Below are positions 1 through 8,576 of a stretch of 64,000 nucleotides of DNA, piece by piece. Position 1 is the stretch's first letter, and the number at the start of each line of letters is the position of its first letter. Location: the NCBI RefSeq assembly GCF_019635465.1, contig NZ_JAHBZK010000007.1, forward strand, positions 151,917-215,916. Direction: 5' to 3'. The translations under genes and the position numbers were made by a program. Origin of the DNA: Hydrogenophaga sp. GTDB taxonomy: Bacteria > Pseudomonadota > Gammaproteobacteria > Burkholderiales > Burkholderiaceae_C. The notes under the pieces are model-generated. The model saw only the letters and a program-made list of their open reading frames with translations. It ran no database searches and had not been told where the DNA came from.

Positions 1-157
1 GGCGTTCGTAGTAGTCGCAGCTGCTGAAGTCGAAGTGGTCGAACTTCAGATCAATGCCGAAGCGCGTGGCCACGGCTTCGAGCGCGCGCAGGCCTTCGGG
101 CATGACTTCGGTGCCGATGCCGTCGCCGGCGATGACCGCGATGCGGTGCTTGCTCAT
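1..157 (-). CDS. D-malate/tartrate dehydrogenase (isopropylmalate dehydrogenase family), 5' end only
   Basis: Only the first 52 codons are in the window; the gene runs off the left edge. The protein starts MSKHRIAVIAGDGIGTEV, with the glycine-rich IPGDGIG-type N-terminal motif of the beta-decarboxylating dehydrogenases (IPMDH/IDH fold), followed by a stretch (FDHFDFSSCDYY) that resembles the tartrate dehydrogenase/D-malate dehydrogenase branch (TtuC, DmlA) more than LeuB. These enzymes oxidise and decarboxylate D-malate or tartrate with NAD+ and a divalent metal. A GAGGAG ribosome site lies just before the ATG. It is divergent from a LysR gene 95 nt away, the same layout as dmlA/dmlR, which suggests substrate-induced control. 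The active site lies outside the window, so the exact substrate is open. Confidence 0.75.
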   Translation of the reverse strand, partial: MSKHRIAVIAGDGIGTEVMPEGLRALEAVATRFGIDLKFDHFDFSSCDYYER

Positions 158-252
158 GGGGTCTCCTCACATTGGGGCAACAGGAACGGGCACGACTGTA
201 GCGGTTTCATTCGCAATAATGCGTGCATTCATTCTTGAGCCAAACGCAACAA

Positions 253-1230
253 ATGGACCGCGCCGATCTTCAGATGGTGCTCACCGTCTCCCAACAAGGC
301 AGCCTCGCCATGGCGGCACAGACACTGGGCCTGACGCCATCGGCCATCACTCGCCGCCTGGCCACGCTCGAAGCGTCGCTGGGAGTGCGGCTGTTTCAGC
401 GCACCACGCGCAAGGTCACGCCCACGGCCGAAGGCGAATCGCTGGCGCTCCGCGCCGCCGAGCTGTTGCGCGGCTTTGAAGCCCTTGAAGACGAACTGCG
501 TGAGCGACAGGCCGAACCGGCAGGTCCGATCCGCCTGGCCGCCACCTTCGGCTTCGGTCGGCGCTGGTTGGGGCCTGCACTGGCCCGCTTTCAGCAACGA
601 CACCCGGCGGTGTCCATCGACCTGCAGCTCACCGAGCGTCTGCCCGATCTGTCGGCCGAAGGCTTCGACGGCGCGGTGTGGTTGTGGCAAGCACCCGACC
701 AGCGCGCCGGCGAATGGGTGTCGCGGCGCCTCGCGCCCAACCGCAGAGTGTTGGTTGCAGCACCCAGCTACCTGGCGGTGCACGCCGTGCCGCAAACGCC
801 CGACGACCTGGCCATGCACCACTGCCTGGTGGTTCGCGAGCACACCGACGCAGGACAGCACCGGCAGGACCATTGGGCCCTGCAGCGCGATGGCGATCCC
901 GGGCGACGCCGGGTTGCCGTCGCCGGGCCGCTGTCGAGCAATTCGGGTGAACTGGTGCGCGATTGGTGCCTGGCGGGTCAGGGCATCATGCTGCGCAGCC
1001 TGTGGGACATCGCACCGCAGTTGGCCAGCGGTGAGCTGGTGCGCGTGCTGCCCGCCTGGAGCCACCGCGACGCCGACATCCACTGGCTGGCGCCGTGGCG
1101 AGCACAGTCGCCCAAGCGCATTCGCCTGCTGGTGGCGGCGTTGGCCGCGGAATTCGAGGGCGAGCCCTGGCGGCCCGCTGCGCCAACTAGCGCGGGGCGC
1201 GCACGACCAGGCTCACGCCAAAAGCGGTGA
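253..1230 (+). CDS. LysR-family transcriptional regulator
   Basis: A 325-residue LysR-type regulator. The N-terminal winged helix-turn-helix spans about residues 1-60 (LQMVLTVSQQGSLAMAAQTL, then SAITRRLATLEASLGVRLFQR), followed by a linker helix and a type 2 periplasmic-binding-like effector domain to the end. The ATG at 253 is preferred because it places the HTH at the normal distance from the N terminus; a GTG at 223 would add ten residues. It is divergent from the dehydrogenase at 1-157 and probably controls it, as DmlR does dmlA (inference from layout). A short inverted repeat (AATGC-GT-GCATT, 218-229) lies in the shared promoter region. The last 14 codons overlap the end of the convergent EamA gene by 44 nt. 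Confidence 0.88.
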   Translation: MDRADLQMVLTVSQQGSLAMAAQTLGLTPSAITRRLATLEASLGVRLFQRTTRKVTPTAEGESLALRAAELLRGFEALEDELRERQAEPAGPIRLAATFGFGRRWLGPALARFQQRHPAVSIDLQLTERLPDLSAEGFDGAVWLWQAPDQRAGEWVSRRLAPNRRVLVAAPSYLAVHAVPQTPDDLAMHHCLVVREHTDAGQHRQDHWALQRDGDPGRRRVAVAGPLSSNSGELVRDWCLAGQGIMLRSLWDIAPQLASGELVRVLPAWSHRDADIHWLAPWRAQSPKRIRLLVAALAAEFEGEPWRPAAPTSAGRARPGSRQKR

Positions 1231-2086
1231 CCGCAATACCGGCCACGGTCAGCGGCGTGATGGGCTCGCGAAACAGCAGCCAGGCCAGCACCGCCGTGCA
1301 AGGCGGCACCAAGTACATCAGGCTGGCCACCGACGCGGCGGCACCACGCTGGATCAACAGGTACAGCAACGAACTGCCGCCCAGCGTGAGACCCAGCACC
1401 GACCAGGCCATGGCGCCCACGAACGAGCCGGTGAAGTCCATGGCTTCGTGCTCGAGCAGCGCCAGCGGCAAGGTGACCGCGAATGCCGCAATGAGCTGCA
1501 CCGTGTTGGCGGTGCGCACGTCGCAGGCCTGCACGAAACGCTTCTGGTACAGCGTGCCTGCGGTGATGGCAAACAGCGCGAACACCGCATAGCTCAGGTT
1601 CTCGGCGTTGGCGTGGTCGCCCGGCGAGCCTTCAACCAGCTTGCGCCACACCACCAGCACCAGGCCCGCAAAGCCCAGCAACAGGCCAAGCCATTGCCGC
1701 TTGGAGACGTGTTGCTGTGCACCACCCATCACCGTGAGCCAGATCGCGGTCAGCACTGGCTGCAGCCCGACGATCAACGCCGACAGGCCCGAGCCCATGC
1801 CCGCCTTGACGGCCGCCCAGACCCCACCCAGGTAGCCCGCATGCATGAGCACACCGACGACCGACAGGTGCCACCATTGCCGCCGATTGGCGGGCCACTT
1901 CACCCCTGCGATCAGGATCCAGGGCAAAAAGCACAGGATGGACAGCGCATAACGCGTTGCCAGAAACGACAACGGCGGTGAATGCGGCATGCCAAAGCGG
2001 GCCACGATGAAGCCCGTGCTCCAGATCAGCACGAACACCCAGGGCATGGCGCGCAGCCACGCGTTGTCATTGGCAGAAGCGGTCAC
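1187..2086 (-). CDS. EamA/DMT-family membrane exporter
   Basis: A 299-residue hydrophobic protein with about ten predicted membrane helices in two EamA repeats, the drug/metabolite transporter superfamily architecture. The first helix (WVFVLIWSTGFIVARFGMP) and the second-repeat region (LSYAVFALFAITAGTLYQKR) are typical of inner-membrane exporters of amino acids, purines or other metabolites. The substrate cannot be read from sequence. It follows pgsA by 30 nt on the same strand and could be co-transcribed with uvrC-pgsA, though the function looks unrelated. Its 3' end overlaps the convergent LysR gene by 44 nt. Confidence 0.85.
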   Translation of the reverse strand: MTASANDNAWLRAMPWVFVLIWSTGFIVARFGMPHSPPLSFLATRYALSILCFLPWILIAGVKWPANRRQWWHLSVVGVLMHAGYLGGVWAAVKAGMGSGLSALIVGLQPVLTAIWLTVMGGAQQHVSKRQWLGLLLGFAGLVLVVWRKLVEGSPGDHANAENLSYAVFALFAITAGTLYQKRFVQACDVRTANTVQLIAAFAVTLPLALLEHEAMDFTGSFVGAMAWSVLGLTLGGSSLLYLLIQRGAAASVASLMYLVPPCTAVLAWLLFREPITPLTVAGIAVTAFGVSLVVRAPR

Positions 2087-2116
2087 GTCAGAAGCGATGG
2101 AAGTGCGTGCGCCGCT

Positions 2117-2686
2117 TCAGCGGGCGCGGGCGCGGATTTCGGGCAGGGCCTTGCGCAGGTAGTACACCATCGACCACACGGTCAGGATGGCCGAGGCCCA
2201 CAACAACCATTCGCCCCACAGGTTTGTGTCAATCACACCGAACAAACGCCCGTCGTAGAGCAGGAACGGGATCGCCACCATCTGCACCGAGGTCTTGACC
2301 TTGCCGATCATGTGCACCGCCACGCTCTTGGTGGCGCCGATGATGGCCATCCATTCACGCAGCGACGAAATCGCGATCTCGCGACCGATGATGATCAGCG
2401 CCGCAAACACGTCGGCGCGGTCCATGTGCACCAGCACCAGCAAACTCGCGCAAACGAGAAACTTGTCGGCCACCGGGTCCAGAAAGGCACCGAAGGCCGA
2501 GGTCTGGTTGAGCTTGCGCGCCAGGTAGCCGTCGGCCCAGTCGGTGAGGGCGAAGACGATGAACATCGCCGTCGCCACCAGGTTCTGCTCTGCCGTGGTG
2601 AGCGCTTCCAGGTAGAACACCCCCACGATGAGCGGAATGGCCACGATGCGGGCCCAGGTCAGCAGGGTCGGGAGGTTGAAGAACAT
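2117..2686 (-). CDS. pgsA: CDP-diacylglycerol-glycerol-3-phosphate 3-phosphatidyltransferase
   Basis: A 189-residue integral membrane enzyme of phospholipid synthesis that transfers the phosphatidyl group of CDP-diacylglycerol to glycerol 3-phosphate, giving phosphatidylglycerol phosphate. The CDP-alcohol phosphotransferase signature D-x2-D-G-x2-A-R-x8-G-x3-D-x3-D is intact, with aspartates 49, 52, 70 and 74. Membrane helices flank it, and the N terminus (MFFNLPTLLTWARI) is typical of PgsA. Length matches the family (about 180-190). It lies 85 nt downstream of uvrC on the same strand, a pairing conserved widely in proteobacteria. No tRNA gene follows it here, unlike in several other proteobacteria. 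Confidence 0.94.
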   Translation of the reverse strand: MFFNLPTLLTWARIVAIPLIVGVFYLEALTTAEQNLVATAMFIVFALTDWADGYLARKLNQTSAFGAFLDPVADKFLVCASLLVLVHMDRADVFAALIIIGREIAISSLREWMAIIGATKSVAVHMIGKVKTSVQMVAIPFLLYDGRLFGVIDTNLWGEWLLWASAILTVWSMVYYLRKALPEIRARAR

Positions 2687-2771
2687 GGGGGCGGATTATG
2701 GGGGGTGACCCTGACACGGGTAACACAAGCCTGCGAGGCCGAGGCTCCGGTCGCGCTGTACCACCGATGGC

Positions 2772-4865
2772 TCAACGCAATCCGCGATAGATCGTCTCAG
2801 CGAGCTCCAGCGAGATGCCATCCACCGTCGCCAGGTCTTCCACGCTCGCGGCCGCCACGCCGCGCACGCCACCAAAGCGTTGCAGCAGGCGCGCCCGCTT
2901 CTTTGGGCCAACGCCGGGAATGTCTTCGAGCTGGCTGCCACCGGTGCGCACCTTGGCGCGCTGGGCGCGCATGCCGGTGATGGCGAAGCGGTGGGCTTCG
3001 TCGCGGATCTGGGCAACCAGCATGAGGGCCGCGGAGTCGTGGCCGAGGTAGACCTTGCTGCGGCCATCGGCAAACACGAGCTCTTCCAGGCCCACTTTGC
3101 GGCCCTCGCCTTTTTCCACACCGACGATGCTGCTCAGGTCAAGCCCGAGCTGCTGGAAGACTTCGCGCGCCACGCCGACCTGGCCCTTGCCGCCATCGAT
3201 GAGCACGATGTCGGGCATGCGGGGGCCGGTGGCGGGCATGTCCTTCTCCGGGGTCGCGGGCGCTGCGTCAACGCCTCCATCAGCGTCAGCGTCAGCGACG
3301 GTCCCGGGTTCGGCCGCAGGCACATCTATTGTCGGTGCCGCCACAGCCACCTCGGCTTCACCGGCCTCCACCTTGAGCGCTTCGGCTATGCGCCCGTAGC
3401 GGCGCGTAAGCACCTGACGCATGGCCGCGTAGTCGTCGCCGGGTGTGATGCCGTCGATCTTGTAGCGGCGGTACTGGCTGTTCTGGAGCTTGTGGTCTTC
3501 GAACACCACGCAGGAGGCCTGCGTCGATTCACCCGCGGTGTGTGAGATATCGAAGCACTCGATGCGCAGCGCCGCCAGATCGTCGTCGGGCAGTTGCAGC
3601 GCCTCGGCCAGCGCGCGGGTGCGGGCCTGCTGGCTGCCCTCTTCGGCCAGCAGGCGCGCCAGCGCGATACCGGCGTTCTTCTGCGCCATCTCCAGCCACA
3701 GGCGTCGGTGCTCGCGCGGGTTGTGCACGGCGTGCACCTTCTGGCCGGTCTGCTCGGTCAAGGCCTCGAGCAACGGCCGGCCCACGGCGTGGCTGGTGAT
3801 CAGCACCGAAGGCAGGGGCGCGCCCAGGTAGTGCTGCGCGATGAAGGCCTCCAGCACGCGCAGGGCGGTGCGTTCGCCGGGGTCGCCCTTCTCGGCGACT
3901 TCGCCATCGGCACCCTCGGACAGCAGTTCCTCAATGGCGCTGGCGTCGTCCACGTGCGTGGGGAAGTACGGCCGGTCGCCCAGGTGGCGTCCGCCGCGCA
4001 CCATGGCAAGGTTCACGCAGGCGCGCCCGCCCTGCACCTTGACGGCCAGGATGTCTGCGTCCTGGTCGTTGCCCATTTCCATGGTCTGCTGGTGCAGCAC
4101 GCGCGAGAGCGCGCTCATCTGGTTGCGGATCTCGGCGGCCTGCTCGAACTCCAGCTTCTCGGCGTGCGCCAGCATGCGCTGCTCCAGCGTGTGAAGCACC
4201 GACTGCGTCTCGCCGCGCAGAAAGCGCTCGGCGGTGGCCACGTCCTGCAGGTAGTCGCCCTGGTGGATCTGGTCCACGCAGGGACCGCTGCAGCGCTTGA
4301 TCTGGTACAGAAGGCACGGCCGCGTGCGGTTGGCGAATACGGTGTCTTCGCAGGTGCGCAGCCTGAACACCTTCTGCATCAGTTGGATGGTCTCCTTGAC
4401 CGCCCAGGCACTGGGATAAGGGCCGTAGTAGCTGTGGCGCTTGTCCACCGCGCCGCGGTAGTACGCCATGCGCGGAAACAGCGTGGACGCACTGGTGCTG
4501 CGGCCGGCCGACCTGGCGGCGTCGCGGGTGCCGGTGATCTTGAGGTAGGGGTAGCTCTTGTCGTCGCGGAACAGGATGTTGAACCGCGGGTTGAGCGTCT
4601 TGATGAGGTTGTTCTCGAGCAGCAGGGCCTCGGCCTCGCTGCGCACCACCGTGGTCTCCATGCGCACGATGCGGCTGACCATATGGCCAATGCGTGTGCC
4701 GTCGTGGTTCTTCTGGAAGTAACTCGACACGCGCTTCTTGAGGTTGCGCGCCTTGCCCACGTACAGCAGCTGGCCCTGGGCGTCGAAATATCGGTACACG
4801 CCGGGCAGCGCAGGCAGCGCCGCCACTTCGCTGAGCAGTTGTTCGGAATGCACGTCGTCGGCCAT
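2772..4865 (-). CDS. uvrC: Excinuclease ABC subunit C
   Basis: UvrC makes both incisions around a DNA lesion in nucleotide excision repair, working with UvrB. The 697-residue product has the N-terminal GIY-YIG nuclease (GVYRYF then [18 protein letters not shown], residues about 18-50), the UVR coil that binds UvrB ([16 protein letters not shown]), the RNase H-like endonuclease ([22 protein letters not shown], and [11 protein letters not shown]) and a C-terminal helix-hairpin-helix pair ([21 protein letters not shown]). I chose the ATG at 4865 because it puts the GIY-YIG domain near the N terminus; the frame stays open upstream without homologous content. It is about 85 residues longer than E. 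coli UvrC. Much of the excess is an Ala/Pro/Asp-rich insert (DNA about 3215-3395) inside the RNase H-like domain. The gene is divergent from earP, with 55 nt between starts. Confidence 0.95.
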   Translation of the reverse strand: MADDVHSEQLLSEVAALPALPGVYRYFDAQGQLLYVGKARNLKKRVSSYFQKNHDGTRIGHMVSRIVRMETTVVRSEAEALLLENNLIKTLNPRFNILFRDDKSYPYLKITGTRDAARSAGRSTSASTLFPRMAYYRGAVDKRHSYYGPYPSAWAVKETIQLMQKVFRLRTCEDTVFANRTRPCLLYQIKRCSGPCVDQIHQGDYLQDVATAERFLRGETQSVLHTLEQRMLAHAEKLEFEQAAEIRNQMSALSRVLHQQTMEMGNDQDADILAVKVQGGRACVNLAMVRGGRHLGDRPYFPTHVDDASAIEELLSEGADGEVAEKGDPGERTALRVLEAFIAQHYLGAPLPSVLITSHAVGRPLLEALTEQTGQKVHAVHNPREHRRLWLEMAQKNAGIALARLLAEEGSQQARTRALAEALQLPDDDLAALRIECFDISHTAGESTQASCVVFEDHKLQNSQYRRYKIDGITPGDDYAAMRQVLTRRYGRIAEALKVEAGEAEVAVAAPTIDVPAAEPGTVADADADGGVDAAPATPEKDMPATGPRMPDIVLIDGGKGQVGVAREVFQQLGLDLSSIVGVEKGEGRKVGLEELVFADGRSKVYLGHDSAALMLVAQIRDEAHRFAITGMRAQRAKVRTGGSQLEDIPGVGPKKRARLLQRFGGVRGVAAASVEDLATVDGISLELAETIYRGLR

Positions 4866-4920
4866 GGGCGCGTATTGTGGCCTTGGCAAGGCGCCGATGG
4901 CCTCGGGCATCATCGCGGCC

Positions 4921-5955
4921 ATGGCGAAGCCTTCGCACCCGGTGTGGGATCTGTTCTGCCGCGTCATCGACAACTTCGGCGACGTGGGTGTGTGCTGGCG
5001 GCTGGCGGCCCAGCTGGGTGCGCGCGGCCACAGCGTGCGCTTGTGGATCGACGATCCCACCGCGCTGGCCTGGATGGCACCGCAAGGTGCGCCCGGCGTG
5101 CAGGTGCTGCGCTGGAGCGAGCCCTTCGACCCGCATGGGCTGACCCCGGGCGATGTCTGGATCGAGGGCTTTGGCTGCGAGCTGCCCGAGCCCTTCGTGG
5201 CCGCGCGCACCCGGGACCCGGTCTGGCTCAACCTCGAATACCTGAGCGCCGAGGCCTTCGTACGGCGTCAGCACGGCCTGCCCTCACCGGTGATGCACGG
5301 GCCCGGGCGCGGCCTGACCAAGTGGTTCTTCCACCCGGGCTTCACCGACGGCACCGGTGGCCTGCTGCGCGAGGACGACCTCGCCGCGCGACAGGCCGCG
5401 TTCGAGCGCGACCGCTGGCGCGCCGGTCATGGTCTCAAGCCCGACGAACGCCTGAGCGTGCTGTTCTGCTACGAGCCCGCTGCGCTGCCCGCGGTGATGG
5501 CCGAGGCGCCCACCCACTGGCTGGTGACGCCCGGCCGGGCGGCAGCAGCGAGTCATCACCTGCCCCTGGCGACCGGCGCCAGCCGCCAGACCCTGCCCTA
5601 CCTCGATCAGCCCGGCTTCGACGAGCTGCTGTGGGCCGCCGACCTGAACTTCGTGCGCGGCGAGGATTCGCTGGTGCGCGCGCTGTGGGCGGGACAGCCC
5701 TTCATCTGGCACATCTACCCCCAGCACGATGACGCGCACCACGCCAAACTCGACGCGTTTCTGGACTGGCTGGACGCGCCGGTCAGCCTGCGGACCCTGC
5801 ACCGGCAGTGGAACGGCATCGAGCCCGGCGCCGCCTGGCCCGGCTGGACGACGGTGGACAGCTGGCGCCCCGTGGTGCAGGCGGCCCGGGCCCGACTGCT
5901 GGCTCAGGCCGACCTGGCCACCCAGTTGGCGGGATTCGTCGCCACAAAGGGCTAA
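4921..5955 (+). CDS. earP: EF-P Arg32 rhamnosyltransferase
   Basis: EarP is a GT-B glycosyltransferase that moves rhamnose from dTDP-L-rhamnose to Arg32 of elongation factor P, activating it for rescue of ribosomes stalled at polyproline. The 344-residue product begins [21 protein letters not shown], carrying the two aspartates (17 and 21 here) that match Asp13/Asp17 of Pseudomonas EarP. It also has the sugar-nucleotide-binding motif NFVRGEDS (residues 243-250), with the conserved arginine and glutamate. The ATG at 4921 is preferred over an in-frame ATG at 4897 because the family starts close to the first motif. It lies 95 nt upstream of efp, its only known substrate, in the same orientation. 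Confidence 0.94.
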   Translation: MAKPSHPVWDLFCRVIDNFGDVGVCWRLAAQLGARGHSVRLWIDDPTALAWMAPQGAPGVQVLRWSEPFDPHGLTPGDVWIEGFGCELPEPFVAARTRDPVWLNLEYLSAEAFVRRQHGLPSPVMHGPGRGLTKWFFHPGFTDGTGGLLREDDLAARQAAFERDRWRAGHGLKPDERLSVLFCYEPAALPAVMAEAPTHWLVTPGRAAAASHHLPLATGASRQTLPYLDQPGFDELLWAADLNFVRGEDSLVRALWAGQPFIWHIYPQHDDAHHAKLDAFLDWLDAPVSLRTLHRQWNGIEPGAAWPGWTTVDSWRPVVQAARARLLAQADLATQLAGFVATKG

Positions 5956-6050
5956 AATCGCGGGCTTTGCGACCACCGGCCGGGCGCCAGACCCAGGCCC
6001 CTACCCCGCGCATCGGTGCCCAGCGCCCGAGCGCCTCACCGGAACCCCCT

Positions 6051-6605
6051 ATGAAAATCGCCCAAGAAATCCGCGCCGGCAACGTGATCATGCACGGCAA
6101 GGACCCGATGATCGTCCTGCGCACCGAGTACGCCCGTGGTGGCCGTGGCGCCGCCACCGTCCGCATGAAGCTCAAGGGCCTGCTGGGCAACATCGGCACC
6201 GAAGTCGTGTTCAAGGCCGACGACAAGATGGACCAGATCATCCTGGACCACAAGGAGTGCACCTACTCCTACTTCGCCGACCCCATGTACGTGTTCATGG
6301 ACACCGACTACAACCAGTACGAAGTCGAAGCCGAGAACATGGGCGATGCGCTCAACTACCTTGAGGACGGCATGGCCGTCGAAGTGGTGTTCTACGAAGG
6401 CAAGGCCATCTCGGTTGAACTGCCCACCAGCGTCGAGCGCGAAATCACCTGGACCGAACCCGCCGTCAAGGGCGACACCTCGGGCAAGGTGCTCAAGCCG
6501 GCCAAGATCGCTACCGGTTTCGAAGTCCCCGTGCCGCTGTTCGTGAGCCAGGGTGATCGCATCGAGATCGACACCCGCACCGGCGAATACCGCAAACGCG
6601 TCTGA
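6051..6605 (+). CDS. efp: Elongation factor P
   Basis: EF-P binds between the P and E sites of stalled ribosomes and helps form peptide bonds in proline runs. The 184-residue protein has the three beta-barrel domains of the family. The loop that touches the P-site tRNA reads [11 protein letters not shown]; counting from the chosen ATG, the modified position is Arg32, not lysine, so it is of the rhamnosylated type, matching the adjacent earP. Domain III ends with the usual [17 protein letters not shown]-like tail. A TAAAAT hexamer at 5953-5958, overlapping the earP stop codon, could be a -10 box, but no convincing -35 accompanies it. A repeat and a terminator hairpin follow the gene. Confidence 0.97.
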   Translation: MKIAQEIRAGNVIMHGKDPMIVLRTEYARGGRGAATVRMKLKGLLGNIGTEVVFKADDKMDQIILDHKECTYSYFADPMYVFMDTDYNQYEVEAENMGDALNYLEDGMAVEVVFYEGKAISVELPTSVEREITWTEPAVKGDTSGKVLKPAKIATGFEVPVPLFVSQGDRIEIDTRTGEYRKRV

Positions 6606-6608
6606 TGA

Positions 6609-6684
6609 GCCCCCACGCTCCGCCGCTGCGCGGGTCGCTGCCCCCCGAGGGGGCGCGTTTCGGCCTGGGGCGGCCCGGCGCCGA
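6609..6684. repeat. Comamonadaceae-type intergenic GC-rich hairpin repeat (REP-like)
   Basis: Immediately after efp comes a non-coding GC-rich block containing CCACGCTCCGCCGCTGCGCG, then the hairpin GCCCCC-CGA-GGGGGC (6640-6654), then GTTTCGGCCTGGGGCGGCCC. I recall very similar blocks scattered between genes in Acidovorax- and Hydrogenophaga-like genomes; this is memory, not a search. I see only this one copy in the window. It may act as an mRNA-stabilising or terminating structure, or it may be a REP-type element. Confidence 0.5.
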
Positions 6685-6716
6685 AACAGGATTCTTCCTC
6701 TGACGTATTCGTACGC

Positions 6717-6738
6717 AAGGGCTCCACACGGAGCCCTT
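6717..6738 (+). terminator. Hairpin terminator after efp
   Basis: A perfect 9-bp stem with a 4-nt loop: AAGGGCTCC-ACAC-GGAGCCCTT. It is followed only by CTGCATT, so the T-run is weak. Position (about 110 nt after efp and 16 nt before the next gene) fits a terminator of the earP-efp transcript. Confidence 0.7.
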
Positions 6739-6753
6739 CTGCATTGAGCCCCC

Positions 6754-7632
6754 ATGGACCTGCTCAGCCGCATTGCCGACGTCATCATCCCGGTGTTCCT
6801 GATCGTGGCCATCGGCTACGGTTACGCGCGCCGCAAGGCGCCCGACCTCACCAGCTTCAACCGCATTGCGCTCGATGTACTGGCGCCGCTGCTGGTGTAT
6901 TCGGCCCTGGCCTCGCGCAGCTTCGTCATCGGCGACCACGTGCCGCTGCTGATCGGCGCCACTGTGCTCATACTCGGCAGCGGCTTAATGGCCTGGCCGC
7001 TGGCCCGGGCCTTTGGCGCGCAGCCGCGCACGCTGGTGCCGGTGGTCATGTTCAACAACTGCGGCAACATGGGTCTGCCGCTGGCGCTGCTGGCCTTCGG
7101 GCAGGAGAACTTCGGCGCGGCGGTGGCCTTGTTCTCGGTCAGCAACCTGCTGCATTTCTCGCTCGGGGCGCGCATCACCAGCAACGCGGCGCGCACGCGC
7201 GACCTGCTCACCAGCCCGCTGATGATCGGCACACTGCTCGGCTTTGCCAGCGCCTTCACCGAGGTGCGCCCGCCCGAGGTGGTGCTCTCGGGCCTGAAGC
7301 TGCTGGGCGATGCGCTGCTGCCCATGATGCTGTTCGCGCTCGGCGCGCGCCTGACCGCCCTCACCCGTGAGGGCATGGTGCTGGGCCTGCTGGGCGCGCT
7401 GGCGCGGCCCTTGATCGGCCTGGCCATCGGCATTCCGCTGGCCTGGGCGTTGGGCGTCGAGGGCGCAGCGCGCGCGCAGCTGCTGCTGTTTGCCGCCTTG
7501 CCCCCGGCCGTCATTCAGTACATGCTGGCCGATCGCTACCATCAGGAGCCCGAAAAGGTGGCCGCTTCCATCATGGTGGGCAATGCGCTGGCGGTGGTCT
7601 TTGTGCCACTGGCGCTGGCCATCGGGCTCTGA
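6754..7632 (+). CDS. AEC-family (auxin efflux carrier) permease
   Basis: A 292-residue membrane protein with about ten predicted helices, in the AEC family (PF03547-type; bacterial members carry malonate, malate or similar acids). The N terminus (MDLLSRIADVIIPVFLIVAIGYGYARR) and the central NNCGNMGLPLALLAFG segment, with the helix-breaking asparagine/glycine/proline pattern, are family hallmarks. The substrate is unknown. It stands between the efp terminator and the LOG gene (26-nt gap), which may be read on the same transcript. Confidence 0.85.
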   Translation: MDLLSRIADVIIPVFLIVAIGYGYARRKAPDLTSFNRIALDVLAPLLVYSALASRSFVIGDHVPLLIGATVLILGSGLMAWPLARAFGAQPRTLVPVVMFNNCGNMGLPLALLAFGQENFGAAVALFSVSNLLHFSLGARITSNAARTRDLLTSPLMIGTLLGFASAFTEVRPPEVVLSGLKLLGDALLPMMLFALGARLTALTREGMVLGLLGALARPLIGLAIGIPLAWALGVEGAARAQLLLFAALPPAVIQYMLADRYHQEPEKVAASIMVGNALAVVFVPLALAIGL

Positions 7633-7658
7633 ACACGAACAGAACGGGGGACATCTCC

Positions 7659-8531
7659 ATGCAAGCCAACCAAGACATCACCGAACGCCGCCTGGCCGAC
7701 GCCTGGGCCGAGCTGCAGGCCCATTCCGACAGCGGTCAGGCGCTGCACGCCGACGCCTACCGACTGGCCTTCGCCGACCCCGAATTCCTGCTGCGGCGCG
7801 AGACGCGCGGCATCCGCTTCCAGCTGGAAATGCTCAAGCCCGATCTGGCGCAGCAGCAGCTCGGCATCGAAAACACCATCGTCGTGTTCGGCAGCGCGCG
7901 CTTTCGCGAGCAGGGCGAGGCCGAAGCCATGCTGGCCGCCGCCGAGGAAGAAGGCGACGCGCGTGCCCTGCACAAGGCCCGCGCCATGGTGCGCAACGCG
8001 CACTACTACGACCGGGCCCGCGAGTTCGCACGCATCGTGGCGCGCTACAGCGCGCGCTGCGCCAAGCACGAACAGCTGTTCATCTGCACCGGCGGCGGGC
8101 CGGGCGTGATGGAAGCCGCCAACCGCGGCGCGCACGACGAAGGCGCACCCAATGTGGGGCTCAACATCGCGCTGCCGCACGAGCAGTCGGCCAATCCCTA
8201 CATCTCGCCCGAGCTGAGCTTCAAGTTCCACTACTTCGCGCTGCGCAAGATGCACTTCATGATGCGCGCGAAAGCTTTGCTCGCCTTCCCGGGTGGCTTC
8301 GGCACGCTCGACGAGCTGTTTGAGGTGATCACCCTGGTGCAGTGCAAGAAGGCCAAGCCGGTGCCGATCCTGCTGTATGGCAGCGACTACTGGAAGCGCC
8401 TGATCAACTTCGACCTGCTGGTCGAAGAAGGCACCATCTCACCCGAGGATCTGCAGTTGCTGCGCTACGTGGACGACCCGCAGACCGCCTGGGACGCCAT
8501 CGCGGCGTTCTACGACCTGCCCAAGGTCTGA
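7659..8531 (+). CDS. LOG-family (TIGR00730-type) nucleotide-binding/phosphoribohydrolase-like protein
   Basis: A 290-residue protein of the LOG (lonely guy)/lysine-decarboxylase-like superfamily with a Rossmann fold. The conserved GGGPGVMEAANRGAHD segment and the signature PGGFGTLDELFE are both present. Plant and some bacterial LOG proteins cleave cytokinin riboside monophosphates; the larger bacterial members, about 290 residues like this one, are mostly uncharacterised nucleotide hydrolases. The N-terminal 70 residues are an additional helical region usual for this longer subgroup. It converges on the efflux operon, with a hairpin between the two stop codons. Confidence 0.82.
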   Translation: MQANQDITERRLADAWAELQAHSDSGQALHADAYRLAFADPEFLLRRETRGIRFQLEMLKPDLAQQQLGIENTIVVFGSARFREQGEAEAMLAAAEEEGDARALHKARAMVRNAHYYDRAREFARIVARYSARCAKHEQLFICTGGGPGVMEAANRGAHDEGAPNVGLNIALPHEQSANPYISPELSFKFHYFALRKMHFMMRAKALLAFPGGFGTLDELFEVITLVQCKKAKPVPILLYGSDYWKRLINFDLLVEEGTISPEDLQLLRYVDDPQTAWDAIAAFYDLPKV

Positions 8532-8540
8532 GCTTGAATG

Positions 8541-8570
8541 CGGGCCCAGGCGCCACCGCGCCAGGGCCCG
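8541..8570. terminator. Bidirectional hairpin between convergent genes
   Basis: CGGGCCCAGGCGC-CACC-GCGCCAGGGCCCG forms a 13-bp stem with one mismatch and a 4-nt loop in the 45-nt gap between the LOG gene and the outer-membrane factor gene. There is no T-run on either side, so intrinsic termination would be imperfect. Confidence 0.5.
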
Positions 8571-8576
8571 ACCCCA

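Noticed and set aside
2687-2771. Promoter for pgsA (CATAAT on the minus strand near 2700)
   Set aside because: It would start transcription only a few nucleotides before the ATG and lacks a -35; read-through from uvrC is simpler.
4866-5231. N-terminal extension of uvrC into the earP gene
   Set aside because: The frame stays open but carries no UvrC-like sequence, and it would lie antisense to the well-conserved start of earP.
8541-8570. Small RNA gene between the LOG and channel genes
   Set aside because: The gap is only 45 nt and is filled by a hairpin between two convergent stops, so a bidirectional terminator explains it.
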